Numbered from the stretch's first letter, positions 11,605-25,259 are shown. The stretch: DNA of 64,000 nucleotides from Nyssa sinensis (GCA_008638375.1 CM018050.1:30285723-30349722); one strand, 5' to 3'. Made by a program: numbers and translations. The notes: generated by a model from the sequence alone, not told the origin.

Positions 11605-13740
11605 TCATAAATTTAAGTCCCACATCGAGGTTGTCTCCTTCGACGAACTGGCCTTCTTCATGGGCTGTTCAAGTTGTTGCTCAAGTTGTGTGACTTGAGA
11701 AGGACCTGTGTCATCTCCATCATTGTGAACCATTGTCAACCTCTCAATGCCTATGTCATCACCCATCTTACCTATCTCAATTGCTTCTGTGTGCATGGCT
11801 AGTTCAGGATAATCAATGGGAGAGATGCACTATAGAAGTGTATCGGGTGGTGTGGATCTATGTGAATGTGTAGTGTACGCGGACGGAGATGCAGTTGATG
11901 ATGGAGGAGGAGTTACCATGGAAGTGTCGACATGACGACGACGTCTCTCGTATATTATAATGCCACGACCTCGTCCTCGAGGCACTGGTACTGACTGTGA
12001 TGATATTGGGTCGCCTGATATGTGCTCGTCCATGATACGCTGATGAGACTGAATTGCTTATAAGGAAAAATAACTCAGTGTCTGAATATCAGCAAAGGCC
12101 TGATGTGAGTCAACCTGATCGGCACAACCCTCACCAGCTTTTATATGTATTTGGCTGAGGGAACTTGACTGCAAGTAACATAAATAATTAATTATAAGTA
12201 AAAATATTATAATATAAAAAATAATATAATAAACATGAACATATCAATTAAATTCATACCAATATTTCAAACAAATCTCTTCCCTCCTCCCCACAACATG
12301 CAACCTTAACAAATATTGGAACCATCACCAACTGTTGTAACTCTCCTCTTTAACGATTGCAAATGCGAGAGAAAATATTTGATTGTTACCATCAGTCCCC
12401 ATTGCAATTAACAACTTTCCCTGATATTTTTCATACAAATGTATGGCATCAATACAATGACTAGTCGATAATGCACAAATCTTTGAATTGATGCATTAAA
12501 TGCCCAAAACATTCTGCCGAAAACCACCACGTCCGGGTTGCTAGTGTTACGATGCAACCATTCAATAATTGGGCCTGGATTATAATTCACAAGTGCTCCC
12601 ATAAACTTTGGCAACAATCTGTATGATGTCTCCCTAATCCCCAAATATCATAGAAATTGCTTTGTGCTTTGCAATCCAAGCTTTCCTATAAGAGATCGTG
12701 TAACCGTACTTTTTTCTCATTTGCTCCACAATTAAATTTATCTTTAAAGTAGGATCAACCCTCACTGCACCTTGTATTTCACTTGTAATTAACATAGAAT
12801 CTAACTACACATGACCTCTGTTCATAGCACGATTTAAACAAATGTGTGGCCCTTCATATTTTGTGATTTGAAATCGGCCAGTCTTTTTATTTTTTATAGC
12901 ACGCGGTCTCCATTTACACATTTCATGAAGTTTACATCTCACAGCCCAAATATCCTTGTTGCTTTCAATCACTTCATACTGATTATGACATCTAATTAAA
13001 AATTTCTTGACAGCTTGCTGCAATTTTTTCTTGTCATTAAATTCAAAACCTTTGCCCAACTCTTTTGTTGTTGAATCCCAAATGCAAGGATGGCGTAAAT
13101 GGGATGAACTGCTCCCACTAACATCATCAATAAAATTGACATTTGAGAAAAATGGAGAATCAGCCTCATGCAAACGAATGCAATGCTTATCGTCTTCATC
13201 CATTCTATCCTCATCACCCAATTGCAACATATCATCATCATCATCTTTTTCTTCCGACGATGCATTGGGGAGATTACTTCTATCCATGGGATTGTTGCAA
13301 ATGTCCTCACCCTAAACAATATTTACAATATTTGCAATATTAGGAAAGTGAGACTTCCACATGTTCTGTATAACATATCTTAGCCACCAACATAGGACTG
13401 AAACTTTGATGTACCATGAGGACAACTTCACCAATTGGGCAATCACTGTCTTGTGTGAGTAGTCGAGTAAAAGGACCGTGCTAACCATGCTCAATCTCCA
13501 CCGGTTGAGATACAACACAAGAATGATGCACATCTTCTGTCTCCAAATATAAGTCGAAGCTATATAACGTTGGATTGCTTAGAACAACTTCAATCATTGA
13601 ATCCATTGTCTCATCATCAATGACTTCTAATGGAAAATATTTGTTATGCTCGAATGAAAATCGACAAGTCATCTTTAGGTGGACTTGTGTGATATCCAAC
13701 TTCATTATACCATACATCTTCGCCAAAAGTTCATTACAAC
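11605..13740 (-). pseudogene. Mutator-like (MULE) transposase remnant, unit A
   Basis: On the minus strand. The segment at 13,481-13,726 resembles the N-terminal part. The segment at 12,805-13,287 has an acidic stretch and then the MuDR DNA-binding module (LQQAVKKFLIRCHNQYEV, WAVRCKLHEMCKWR, GPHICLNRAMNRGH). The segment at 12,408-12,644 continues toward the DDE catalytic domain (FMGALV..., NPDVVVFGRMFWAFNASIQ), and 11,605-12,033 is a Pro/Ser/Thr- and GRGRG-containing tail. A stop follows GHV, a frameshift lies at about 12,630, and most of the catalytic core is absent. It cannot code for an active transposase. Confidence 0.75.
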
Positions 13741-14146
13741 TTGTTCATTTTCTCAACATAATGCTTCGTCGAGCATTCATATCATACCATATATATACTA
13801 CCTTGTTCCCCATAACAAATATTTTATCCCTAATAACATAGTACAGGTATTGATATTCTAACCATTTCTAACCTTCAAAAAATAAATACAAGCTATCAAA
13901 AAAATAAAACCAAAACTTTGAATTCTAGGATCAGCAATTTAATCAAGCTTTTTTCTTTGAACAAGCAGTAAACTTGGATACCTTGAATATAAATATAAAA
14001 ATACTTTGGTTTACCTTTTACATATTGACTTATAAATAAATTATAGGTATCCAAAATTTATTTAGTCACATAATAGACCCAACAATAATAGACTTAATAA
14101 TAAGCCCAACGAACATATCTTAGGACCTGTTTGAGAAACTTAGAAT

Positions 14147-14707
14147 CTAGTTCAAGGTAATTCTTTTCTTAACTTTAATTTCCTCTTAAGAGAAAAGTAA
14201 TTTAAAAAGATTAACGTAAATTAAGAGATCATTATAAATAAGTGTGCTTAATTTAATAAGTGTTTAAGAATGCAAAGTTTTTTATTTAATACTTCATGGG
14301 CAAGTGTGAAATGATTGTGGCAAAGGGACTAATGAGACTTACCTGTTCGAGGTGCAAAAATGCCACCTGCAGATTCCTTGTCATAACAAAAAAAAAAGGT
14401 GTTTAGCTTAATATTTTTATATATTTTATTCTAATATAATAAATTTTTATAACTATATTGATTATCATGAACTCTTACGCTTGAATGGTATTAATGCTAA
14501 TAACTCATTTACGAGTAAAATACTTATCACATTATATTTCACACATGTCATCTATATAACTCTATCTTCTATCGTACTATATTTAGAATATATATTTTTA
14601 TACAAAGTATTTACTCTCGAATTTAAATTTTTTACTTGATAGTTGAAACATTTTACCATTGCAAGAAGAATAGACCATGCAAACAGTTGTGAAAAATACA
14701 TGGATAT

Positions 14708-14747
<40 letters not shown>

Positions 14748-15583
14748 GGGGTGATATAAGATGGAATGTGTAAAGACTTGAAAAAACGGGAATAAATTTT
14801 TTTTTTTTATAATGGAACACTATTTGAAATACCCTGACTCAGATACCCGAACGATCTATGTTACGAGATTTGAACTTCTTTAATTTTAATTTCTTTTAAT
14901 TAATTTAGACTATGAAATTTTACGTACGTGTGTACATATATATATATATATATTTATGGAAATATATAAAATATTCTATTGTATATGGGATGTACATAAA
15001 TATTCATGTAAATATGTATAAGTAATTAAATGTATGTGTATATATGTAAATACATGTGACAATATGTATGTGTACAAATATGTGTAAGTGTATAATTAAG
15101 GGTATATATATGTATATGTGTGTGTGTGTATGTACACAGGTGTAGGTTGCAGCTCACGTGAGTGTGAGTGTGTGTGTGTGTGTATGTGTGCAGTTGAGTG
15201 TGTGACGTGTGTGTGTGTACTGGTTGTGTGTGTGCAACACACAAGTGGGGCAAGGAAATGAGTGAAATATACATATATGTGTACATACCTACATGATGAG
15301 GGGCAATTGAGTGTAATGAGTGAGATATGTGCAGAATTGAAATTGAGGAGGGTGGAAATGGGTAACACAGACTTAATGATGGTAGTATGTAGGTCTGAGA
15401 TAGGGAGAAAGAGAAAGAAAGGGAGGGTAGTTATGTGTATATAGATATGTACGTGTGTGTGTGATTAGAAAGAAAGCAAGAACAAAAGGAAGAGACTAGT
15501 CTTGGATGTGCAGAATTGGACTACACTGAAGGTCTCACCTTGAGCCAAGAGAAGAGGAGGAAAGGTATAAAGCACTGAAATTT
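14147..15583. other. Unit A-specific stretch replacing GPT exons 1-2
   Basis: Homology to unit B stops after gaatctagttca (B: about 45,643) and resumes at 15,584 (B: about 51,743). Everything unit B has between, including the right end of the Mutator element and GPT exons 1 and 2, is gone. The stretch is AT-rich with (TA)n at about 14,717-14,742 and 14,936-14,952, and a long TG-rich tract at 15,030-15,240. No gene is seen. Confidence 0.6.
15030..15240. repeat. TG-rich microsatellite tract
   Basis: Interrupted (TG)n/(TATG)n over about 200 bp. Reverse-strand open frames here are His/Thr repeats produced by the dinucleotide and are not genes. Confidence 0.85.
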
Positions 15584-17978
15584 TTGAGAATTGTATCTCT
15601 TTATCAATAAATCTTCGAGACTTTTTGCGATGAGATTGATAAGAAGGTGATACAAAAATTGATATATTTGAGTCATGAGGGTTGTATTAGTTTAGATACT
15701 TTAAGCATTTTAGAAGAGGAATTTGGGTCTTATATTATTTCAATATTGGTTAATATCATAAGGTTATTATGTTATTAGAGTTTTATAAGGTTATATATAA
15801 AATAATTTGAAATTGGGAAGTTTGAGAAGAGCTTAAATGCTACCTTCGTTGCTTTAATCTTGAAAAAGGACAGGGCAGAAGATTTAAAATATTTTCGCCC
15901 TATTAGTCTGGTGGGTAGCATATGCAAGTTGATGGCTAAAGTGTTGTCCTTAAGACAATGGGAGGTGATGGAGAAAATAATTTCAGGGAGCCAAAATGCA
16001 TTTGTGGGAACAAGAAAATTCTAGATGCAGCGATGGTTGCTAATGATTGCATAGACTGGATGCAAAAAAAGGAAGGATATGGGGATTGTGTGCAAGCTAG
16101 ACATTGAAAAAACTTATGATCGTGTGAATTGGAAATTTTTAATGTTTCTCTTGAAAAAGATGGGTGTTGGTGATCGTTGGAGGAGATGGATAAGAGAGTG
16201 CATCTTTGTAGTGTCATTTTCAATTTTGGTTAATGGATTGTTGGTGGGAGTTTTTCATTTATCTCGGGGGTTGAGACAAGGGGATCCTTTTACCCCTTTT
16301 CTCTTTGTGATGGTAATGGAAGTTTTGAGCAGAATGATGGACCGTGCAGTCCCAAGGGCTTTATTGAGGGGATTCAGCATAGAAAATGGAAAAGAGGGGT
16401 GGGGTGGAGATTTCTCATTTGTTATTTGTGGACGATAACATATTTTTTTGCGATGCGGAGGAACATCAAGTTGGCCTTTTGTTTGCTTCGAAAGCAGTGT
16501 CGGGCTAGAGGGTCAATTTGAATAAGTGTGAGATAATCATAGTGGGTGAAGTTGGAGGGGTGCAGGGGCTTAATTGGGGTTTTGGATGTGCCGTGGGTTT
16601 TTTCTCTCCAAATACTCAGGCTGTCAATGAAATCAATGGCCATTTTGGACCCTCTTGTAGAGAGATTTCAAAGGAGATTGGCTGAGTGGAAAGGAAACTC
16701 TCTCTTTAAAGGAGGCAAGATTACTCTCATAAAAAGTACTTTGGCCAAACTTCTAACGTAATATATGTCAATTCTTCAAATTCCCGCCATGGTAGAGAAG
16801 AAGTTAGAGAAGATTCAATAAGGCTTCTTATTTAGGGGAAGGGGGAGGGAGAGAAGAAGATTCATCTAATGAAGTGGGATAGATTAAAAATTTCTATGGA
16901 GGGGGGTGGTTTGGGAATAAAAGAATTGAGAGTGTTCAATATAGCTCTCCTTGGGAAATGGCTCTGGAGGTTTACCTTGGAAAATCAAGCTGTGAGGAAG
17001 GAAATGATTGAAATGAAATATGGGAGCGAAGAAAGGGGGTGGGTGCCTAATGAAGTGGTGGAAGCCCAGGGGTATGGAAAGCCATAAGTAGAGGAGGGGG
17101 GGAGTTTTATAAGCTTGTTCGCTTTGAGGTTGGCGAGGGTGTTAGGGTGGCCTTTTGGAAGGATGTTTGGTGCGGGGACCTTCCCTTAAAAGAGACGTAC
17201 CTATCATTATTCAACATTTCTGCGAACAAAGAGGCCTTGGTGAAGGATTATATGCTTTGGGAGGGAGATAAGTTAGTTTGGAGCTCAACCTTTAGAAGAC
17301 ACTTTTTTGATTAGGAGCTTGGGGAGGTGCTAGATCTCTTGGAAGTGGTGAACGGTAGTGAGGTGAAGAGAAGTGAAGAAGTCGAGATGGTGTGGACTGC
17401 AACTAAAGAGAATAAGTTCATGTTTAATTCTGTTTACAAGAGCTTGATGGGAAGAAGAGAGAAGGGTTTTCCCTTGGAACCCATTTGGACGGCAAAAGTC
17501 CTAAGCAAAGCAGTTTTTTTTGCTTGGGTTGCTACATGGGGTGCAATCTTGATGATGGACAACTTGCTCAAGAGAGGCTTTCATCTCCCTAGTAGGTGTT
17601 GTTTGTGCACAATGGAGGAGGCAATGGTCAGCCTTCCTTGTTAGGTTTTAGTTGGGTGATGCAGGCAACAATCAAAGAAATTCTTATTAGTTGGAGATGC
17701 CAACAAATGAGGAAGGATCTTTGAATTTCTTTGAGAATAGCGTCCTTTTGTGTAATGTGGAGTTTATGGCAGGAAAGGAATAGGAGAACTTTTGAAGTGG
17801 TGGAGTTTTCCCCCTTGGAGATTGAAGGATGGTGTGTTGAAGTTATATTATTTTTGGTTTAAGGAGGCAAAGCCTATGTATTTAGATTCTTTCATTGATT
17901 TTTTGGGGAATTTGTGTGTTAAATTTTTTAACAATTCCCTTTTTTGTATCTATTGGTTGCTTCCCCCTCAAGGTGCCG
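15584..17978 (+). mobile_element. L1-like LINE, 5'-truncated, RT plus zf-RVT (unit A)
   Basis: Plus strand. Reverse-transcriptase pieces lie in several frames: LNATFVALILKK near 15,835, FRPISLVGSICKLMAKVLS at about 15,894-15,950, [15 protein letters not shown] at 16,090-16,130, GLRQGDP near 16,270, and the FVDD box near 16,425. A zf-RVT-like region follows at 17,327-17,640 (PIWTAKVLSKAVFFAWVATW, then RCCLCTMEE). It is broken by frameshifts and stops. Its 3' tail (tgccg(TA)n ... atcgatcaaaa) is split off to 21,986-22,070 by a solo LTR. The paralogous copy at 51,744-54,160 shares the same truncation, so it was inserted before the duplication. Confidence 0.85.
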
Positions 17979-18179
17979 TGTAATATCCCGACCCGGGATA
18001 CCGGGTCATATGGCACACATTACGAGGCTAAGAAAAATGAGTATAACAAAAGAAAAACACAAGTAAAGAAATAATTAATTCTTTACAAAAAAAAATGATT
18101 AATTATTTATATGAGATAATTATTTTATACATGAAGGCATATATATGTATAATTATGTATGCATGTATGTACATAGAAA

Positions 18180-18221
18180 CATTATATATATATATATATA
18201 TTATATATAATTAATTGTCTC

Positions 18222-18254
<33 letters not shown>

Positions 18255-18390
18255 GATATATGTATGCAAGTATGTATATGAAAAAGTGTGCAAGTGGGTG
18301 TGTGTGTCGGCAAAGAGAGAATGTGTGTGTTCTCATATGCATGTGTGTGTTGTGTAATATATAATATATATATATATATATATATACATA
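18180..18390. repeat. (TA)n tracts inside the long LTR
   Basis: Several TA/TATA runs at 18,184-18,250 and 18,360-18,387, with a (GA)n run at about 18,507-18,528. Confidence 0.8.
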
Positions 18391-19777
18391 TTTCATGCAA
18401 AATATCAAGCATAGATTGAAGGAAAAGCTGAGAAATTGTAAAGTTAAATTGATTAGGTGTAAGAGAAATTTATGAGAAGTCAAGAATAGGGGCTGAGACG
18501 TGTAGAGAGAGAGAGAGAGAGAGAGAGAAGGGTCGGTTGCCTTCTTTAAAAAGCCAAAGCATGCCTTTCATGCTTATACCTTAAGGAAGCAGAAAAGGGG
18601 AATAGAGGAAGACCCAGAGAGGAGAAAGAGGAAGGAACAACAACTTGAAAGGTGAGAATTTTGGAAAATTTCCATGTTTCTCTCTCTAGAATTATGATGT
18701 ATTAGAAATTGTTTTTGAGTTATATATGATCACATAATGCTAGATATGTATTTACAAGACTGTCAAGCATGATTTAGGCCATGAAAATGACTCAAAACAT
18801 GAAACCCATGAAGAACCGCCATGGGAGGACCTTGCTTGAAGCAGGTCTGAACCCATGGCAACTAAACCAAAAATGGTGTGTCAAGGCTTCACGAAGAGGT
18901 CATGAGGGTCATGAAAAACCCTAGCCGCGATCAAAAATCCCAACAAAAGCCCTTCGAATATTGAGTTGCAGGTGCGGGTTCAAAATCCCAACCTCACAAA
19001 CTTACGTTTAAACCCATTTTTTTGAATGGGAAATGAAACTCCATGAGAAATGGATCACAAAGAATCAAACCCGAAGGGTTTTAGCTCAGAAATGAGCATT
19101 TACGAGCAGCTTACAGGTTTGGATTATCAAACCTTTAAACCGAGCACACGAGCTAGTTTTAACTCCCAAATGAATGCCAACTTAGTCGTTATTACATTAG
19201 GAATATTTTGCAATCAAAACAGTGAGGATCCATGGATCCAAACTGCACGAAATAGGAAGAAAAGATAATCGGAATTAGGGTTTCAGTAGGGATGATCGTG
19301 GGGAAGAAGAAGACGGGTCAACTCGGTGTTAAATAAAGGCTGAGTCGACTCAGACAGGTGGCAGCCTCTAGGCTTGCCACCGAATTAATTAAACGATGAC
19401 GTTTTGGTCGTGGTTAATTTAAATGAGACCTAGGGCTAACGTCATGATGACGTGAGCCACATGTAAATAAACCGGATAGACCGGTTGGTTTATGACTAGA
19501 CCGGACCGGTTCACTTCCAATTTAACTGAACCCTTTGGTTTTCTGTTTTATTCAAAATAAAATAAACCAATACTTTCCTTATTTGCGGATTGACCCCAGA
19601 ACTTCTGGACAATCCTACTGTTGCCCAATTGATAGAAGTTTTATGCATTTAGACCCCTGGAAAAATAATTAAATAATTAAATAATTAATTTAATTATTTA
19701 ATAAATAAAGTTAAATTACTATTTTACCCTTGTGACATAAATAGAGCAAATGAAGTCCAAATTAAACATATGAATAG

Positions 19778-20280
19778 TGTATTCTTACTATTTTGGATAT
19801 TCTGAGACTAATGGTAAGGTCTGTTTTACGAGACAGGGCCCGAAAAATAAAAACACGTAAGGGGTAAATGACCAAAATACCCCTTGACCAAAATTAACAA
19901 GTTATTATTGTATTCTTACTATCTTGGACCTTCTGAGTCCAATGGTGAGGTCCACAACACGAAATGGGGTCTCGAAAAATAAGACACGTAAAGGGGTCCA
20001 ATGACCAAAATACCCCTGGTACCCCTAAGGCCAAAATGAAATCAGAGAAGGTCTAAATTAACTTTCTTTGACATCCCGGACTTAAAAATGGAGTCCAAAT
20101 TATGAAACGAAATACAGAAAAATATGACACGTAAAACGATAAAATGACCATTTTGCCCTTTTACATATAACAGTCCGAATTAAATGTTAGGAAAGCCTAA
20201 ACCGACTTTCTTCGACACTCCGGACTCAATGGTAGAGTCTATTCGACCAAAAGAAATGTCTAAAATAAAAAGACATAAAA
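19778..20280. repeat. Degenerate tandem repeat inside the long LTR (period about 130 bp)
   Basis: Four diverged copies of a unit of the form cttactatyttgga...ttctgag...aatggtgaggtc...gaaaaataa...acacgtaa...aatgaccaaaatacccc start near 19,785, 19,915, 20,062 and 20,204. Identity falls along the row. Confidence 0.65.
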
Positions 20281-21992
20281 TTTGATGAATAGCATCTATC
20301 AGATGACTATAAATTAGAGAAATGCCAAAGTACTAATACTAAGGCATGTACGAGAAACGAAATACGAAAAGACACGACACGTAAACATGTCAAATAAATA
20401 ACTTTAAATTAAAGTTAATGAAGCTCCCAGAAGAGTATAAATTGAAATAAATTCAATTTCTAACACATTAAATTGTGTCATAGGTTAAGAATACGAGTTA
20501 CGTTAAGTACATATGAATTTATAAAATCGTTTTAGGATCTAATACGATTTAAGCATAAGTTAAGGAATATCAAGATGATATTACAATGAATATGAAGTTG
20601 ATGAGATGTTTATGAATTGTTCTTAGGAACTACAAGGAAAGTGGGAAAGCGCATTTTTAGCACTAACCCTAAAGAACCGAGGTGAGTAACCCTGTGTTTG
20701 AATTGGAGATTTAACTCCATGGATTTAAAAAGGTTTTAAGTTCAAAGATATGAAGTATTTGAAGTTTCAAATTCAGTATTTACATGATTCAGTTTTTAAT
20801 TGTTCTGTTTTATAACCCCCATTGTGACATGCTCAGTGATTGGTTTCTGCAACAGTTTTTCCTTCAAATACTTTTCAGCATGTCTAGTTAAAATGCAATT
20901 ATTGTTAAATATTCTGAATTTGCTTATTTCAAGTATATGAATGTTATGTTTTAAAGTACTCACGAGAATTATCTATGTTGATATACTCATATGTTAAATG
21001 TATTTTAAAATGCAAGATGAATGGTGCATAAGCACTTAGACAGGATTCTGAGTTTTCAGTTGCCCTGTAAAATAAGCAGGATTTTGGGTTTTACGGAACT
21101 CAATTGCCCTGTAAAATGCCAGGTAGCAGGATCTAATCCCCCAGGCATGAGATATCTCTATTTATAAGTAATATGGGAGTCCGGTTCGAAACGGATTCCA
21201 CTAATGGAAGTGATAAGATGACAAATGGTTTGAAAATGGAAGCAGGTTTTTACTCTCATTTTCAATATGCATATGTTTGAGTTTTATATACTCTATTTAA
21301 GAAATACACGATATGTTATATGTTTTAAAGTTCATATGTATAAGTTTAGCTTGAATACTTTAAATGTTTCAAAGCTACATGTTTTAAGGAATGCATATAT
21401 TCTGTATTCAAAGTATACGAACAATTAGCGGTGACTATTTTACAAACTCTTATGTACTAAACCACTGCTAATTGAAAACCCCATGACGAATACTGGAATT
21501 GCTCACAAGCTTAGATTAGCTTACCCGGACTTTGTTCGGACTCCCCTTTCAGGTGATGAAGCAGACAGGGTCTTAAGGACGACGACAATGAGTCTAGCTG
21601 TTTTTGGAAGGATATGTTTAAGTAGATTCTTTTAAAGAACCTATGAACACTAGTAGTACGTTTTGTATGAATAGACAAAGTAAGAATATGTAATGAGCCC
21701 TCAGGGCAACCGAATATGTATTGTATTAATGTATGAAATCTTTAAGTTTTCGTTATACTCTGAATGTGTAACCATGTATGCTATGTATGGAGCAGCAGTA
21801 TAGGACGGATGTGCATAACTTAAAAATGAGAAAAGAAAAGAAAAAGTTTTTTACGCTTCCGCAAAACGTATGTTGCACATCTATTCGATACCGCTGCATA
21901 TGCGAGCCTTGTCTCGGGGCCTTCGGGTCTCGGGGCGGCGGTCGCGATCCGGTGATCCGCACGGGGTGGGTTTCGGGTCGTGACATGCCGTG

Positions 21993-22023
<31 letters not shown>

Positions 22024-22070
22024 TTATCTATTTTATCGATCAAAATATATATTTATATATATATATGCCT

Positions 22071-23852
22071 TTCTTTTGGGGTTTGGGGGGGGGGGGGGTG
22101 TTGTAGGCTTTACATAACCTAATAACGTGTAATAACTTTCCAAAATTAACGCAACCCACAACAGTAACAAGAATTTTATTCCTAAAATCCTTAAAGGTTT
22201 TAAACAAAAGAAAATACAACAGTACTTTTAAACTAGCTAGACTTTCTTGGCCTAAATTTATCAATTGTTGTGTCATCTTCTTGTGGACCGCGTTTCAGAT
22301 AAGCTTTAAAGATTTATTGATACGACTCAGCCACCATCACAGGCCTGCAATATCAGGATACATCAGCATGTGTGTATGTTTTTTTTTTTTGGTTTCCATC
22401 GATTTTCAACAAATTTATTGTGGGAGAGGTGTCTGAATTCATTCTGGTCATTCAGATAATTATCTGTTGTTACTAATTATGCCTGTATTGAACTTTGATG
22501 AGTTTAATTTCATTCAATATTAGACTGACCATGAACAGCATAGTTTTTGGTTCAGGCAACTAACAGAAAGGTTTATTGGGGATAAGGACTTTCATATAGA
22601 GACTTTCGTGTAGTCTCTGGACTTATAAAATAGCATAATTTAGGATCCTAGGGAGATAGCAAGGTGGGTTTTGGAAAAAGGCAACAATATTAAATAGATA
22701 TTAACACAAACGAGAACATGAATTCCGATTAGCTTGAGAACAATTGGTTGAGAAAAAAGCACATGATTGCCAGGGGGCTAGAATAGAGCCCCTCTATTTT
22801 GTTGTTTTTTGATGAACTGACTCAGTATGGATAGGATAAAATCCCTTATTGCATGTTGTTTTCTGGCATAGTTTAGCTAATGAGACTAGTGTGGGGTAGA
22901 TTGCGGGCCCCTGTTTGGTTCCCTTATTTTTCTATTTTACCTCAATAGCCAATTGTCATGGATCAATCATCATAAAGAGGGAGAGGGAGATTGAGGAAGA
23001 CGTGGCCTTTTGTATTATAGTGTGATGCTTGAAATGGAGTTCTTTTCAAGTCTTGTGTGATTTGATGAGTGTTATTCAATATATAAAATATATTTTTTTA
23101 AAGTTTATAAAAGCAAGCCGTCCTTTGTTATTAATATTGTCATTGTGTGTGTGTTCTCTTACATTTTCCTAAGTCCATGTCTTAAGCTTTGAGAATTTAC
23201 GTTGTAGGTGTGTGATGTGTCCATATTTTGTTGAATCGAAATCCATGCAATATAGCTTGTTCTTGTCAAAGGACATGGCCCTAGATGGAATGGCAAAAAA
23301 GGAGTTTGTAGCTTTTAAGTTGAGCTGTGACTCTTCTCTTGTGCTTTATGGTATCAATGTCTTTAAGATTGATGGACGCAAGAATCGCATTAATTTCCTG
23401 GTATCTTTCCTCAATATTTGGTCCAATTCTTGTGTAGCATGTGTTTGCTCATGCGGTTATAGTTGTTTTTTGTTCAACTTATTGCCCTGATTCCAGTTCT
23501 AAAGTTCTTCTGTAAGCAATATCTTTGCACTTTTAGTGCCTTAGCTTTCTTGCCTGGCAAATAAGATACATATAGGTAGGATATGAACTCTGTACTGCTC
23601 TATCTAAGAGAGTTTAGACTTGAATTTAGAGTTTTAGCGGTGGTGTAAAGGAGGAGGATTCCTCTTTATTGTCATGGCTTCTCACTCTACCTTTATGTGT
23701 TCATCCCTTATTTATATCCTTTCTTTATCCATTTTTGTCTATTTTCTTTTAATGGTGACTTTGTTTGCTTTGCACTATTAGGTGGGTCTACTAAAACTTT
23801 TTTCACTGTTAACTTGTGCTAGATTGAGGTGTTGATTCTTTAATTACTGCAG
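22071..23852 (+). other. GPT intron 2 remainder, with a shared unknown open frame
   Basis: It matches 54,165-56,025. It contains a frame at about 23,212-23,400 (CPYFVESKSMQYSLFLSKDM..., ...DSSLVLYGINVFKIDGRKN) that is also present at 55,390-55,562 with almost identical residues. I do not recognise the peptide. It could be an old gene or transposon exon caught in the intron. Conservation between the copies may simply reflect recent duplication. Confidence 0.45.
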
Positions 23853-24921
23853 TGGCTTGTTGAGTACAATGCTGCATTAGCATCCATCTGCTTCATGATT
23901 TTACTTGGATTTGTAGATGATGTCCCTTGGAGAGTGTGAGTATCCATATATCCTCTTCTCATTCCCCTCAAAAGCCAATTTGTCTCAAAAGTATTGTTTT
24001 CCCACTGCATAACTTTCAGAGTTAACGCCAAACTAGATGCTTATGTGCTTTAATTTAATTTTGAAGGACAGGAAATTATTATTGCCATCAATTGCTGCTG
24101 TTCCCTTGTTGATGGCATATGCTGGGCATATAACTATTGTTATACCAAAACCTCTCATTCCATATGTTGGGTTAGAGGTTTTGGATCTAGGTAAATTGGT
24201 TCTAGTGCAGAGAATTTTCTTTATGCCATGGTTGTAATGTCAAAATGATGTAATAGCTGCAAAGTTGGACCTTTTAGCATTCATGTATTCTTTGAATGAA
24301 TACTTTACGTTTGGATAGTAATTCAAATATAATTTTTTAAAAAATATTTTTAAAATATGTTTCAAAATTTTGTAATTGATATTTTAAAAATTGTGAAAAT
24401 GTGTTTGGACGTGGTAATCTTAAAATAGATTTATTTTCATTTTCCTTTACTTCTTTTTTAAATTTCTTGTAAACCAAACAGAAACATTGCCTTTTCTTTT
24501 TCCTTTATGCATTCTCCTGTCCCTTTCTTCCCGAACTTTCTAAGCAACCAAAAGCAGTGGAAATATTGTTAAGAACAGATTCGGACCAAGCCTAGAGGAA
24601 ATATAAAAGGAAAACATGCATTTTAGGAAAGTTCGCACAATTTTGTTTGGGAAAATAACAAGCAATTTTGAGAAAATACCAAAACAGAGCCCTTAAATTC
24701 CATAAGATTTGGATGAGAAGTTGCAGAAACATTGTTTTTGCACTAAAATCACCCAATCAACAGTCAAAAACGACTCCAAACAAGATTAAAATCAAGGACT
24801 AAAAGGAGAGCCAAACGAAGAAAATCAGAGAGTAAAAAATACGAGAGAATTGAAAAATCGAGAGATAGAACACGGATATCCACAAACAGAGGTTGAATCG
24901 TTGACATAGGGGAGAAACTGA

Positions 24922-24984
24922 TCTTGGAGTGGTCATCCGTATAACAAGCGTTTCATATTCATCCAAATACGCAGGCCACCCCAT
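24922..24984 (-). pseudogene. ACR (ACT-domain repeat) first-exon fragment
   Basis: The minus strand reads MGWPAYLDEYETLVIRMTTP followed by R, the typical N-terminus of plant ACR proteins (ACT-domain repeat, uridylyltransferase-like regulators). The homology ends where the plant genes have their first intron. About 280 bp before the ATG (plus coordinates 24,985-25,265) looks like 5' UTR/promoter with a CT repeat. It is a captured piece with no downstream ACT domains. Identification rests on 21 residues. Confidence 0.6.
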
Positions 24985-25221
24985 CTGAGTTTCTTCTTCT
25001 TCACGAGCAAAATACAACACCAAACAGATCGCCCTTTAATATACTTCTCTCGGTGAAAGACGAGTACCACAAAGAACCAGCAAAGCAAAAACGGGTCCCA
25101 AATTTAACGCTAGTGTCATTTAATCCGCAAAGTTCCACTTTATCGACAGAATCGCCATTAACAACCCTTACCAAACACAGCCGCAGTCTTCACACACCCC
25201 TCTCTGTCTCTAAAACTCTCA

Positions 25222-25224
25222 CAC

Positions 25225-25258
<34 letters not shown>
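25222..25258. repeat. (CT)n microsatellite
   Basis: Pure CT run next to the ACR-derived leader. Confidence 0.9.

Positions 25259-25259
<1 letters not shown>

Larger units (their letters stand above)
17979..21985. mobile_element. 4,007-bp solo LTR
   Basis: Begins TGTAATATCCCGACCCGGG and ends GGGTCGTGACA (TG...CA). It is flanked by the 5-bp target duplication TGCCG at 17,974-17,978 and 21,986-21,990. Unit B has the empty site with one TGCCG at 54,107-54,111. The start does not recur near the end, and no gag, protease, RT, RNase H or integrase is seen, so I read it as a single long LTR left after recombination. The length fits large Gypsy-type LTRs; the family is not determined. Orientation is not certain. 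Confidence 0.8.

Noticed and set aside
15026..15368. His/Thr-repeat open frames
   Set aside because: Direct translation of TG/TA microsatellite on the reverse strand.
19050..19268. 72-residue open frame inside the long LTR
   Set aside because: No recognisable domain, within a non-coding LTR; chance frame.
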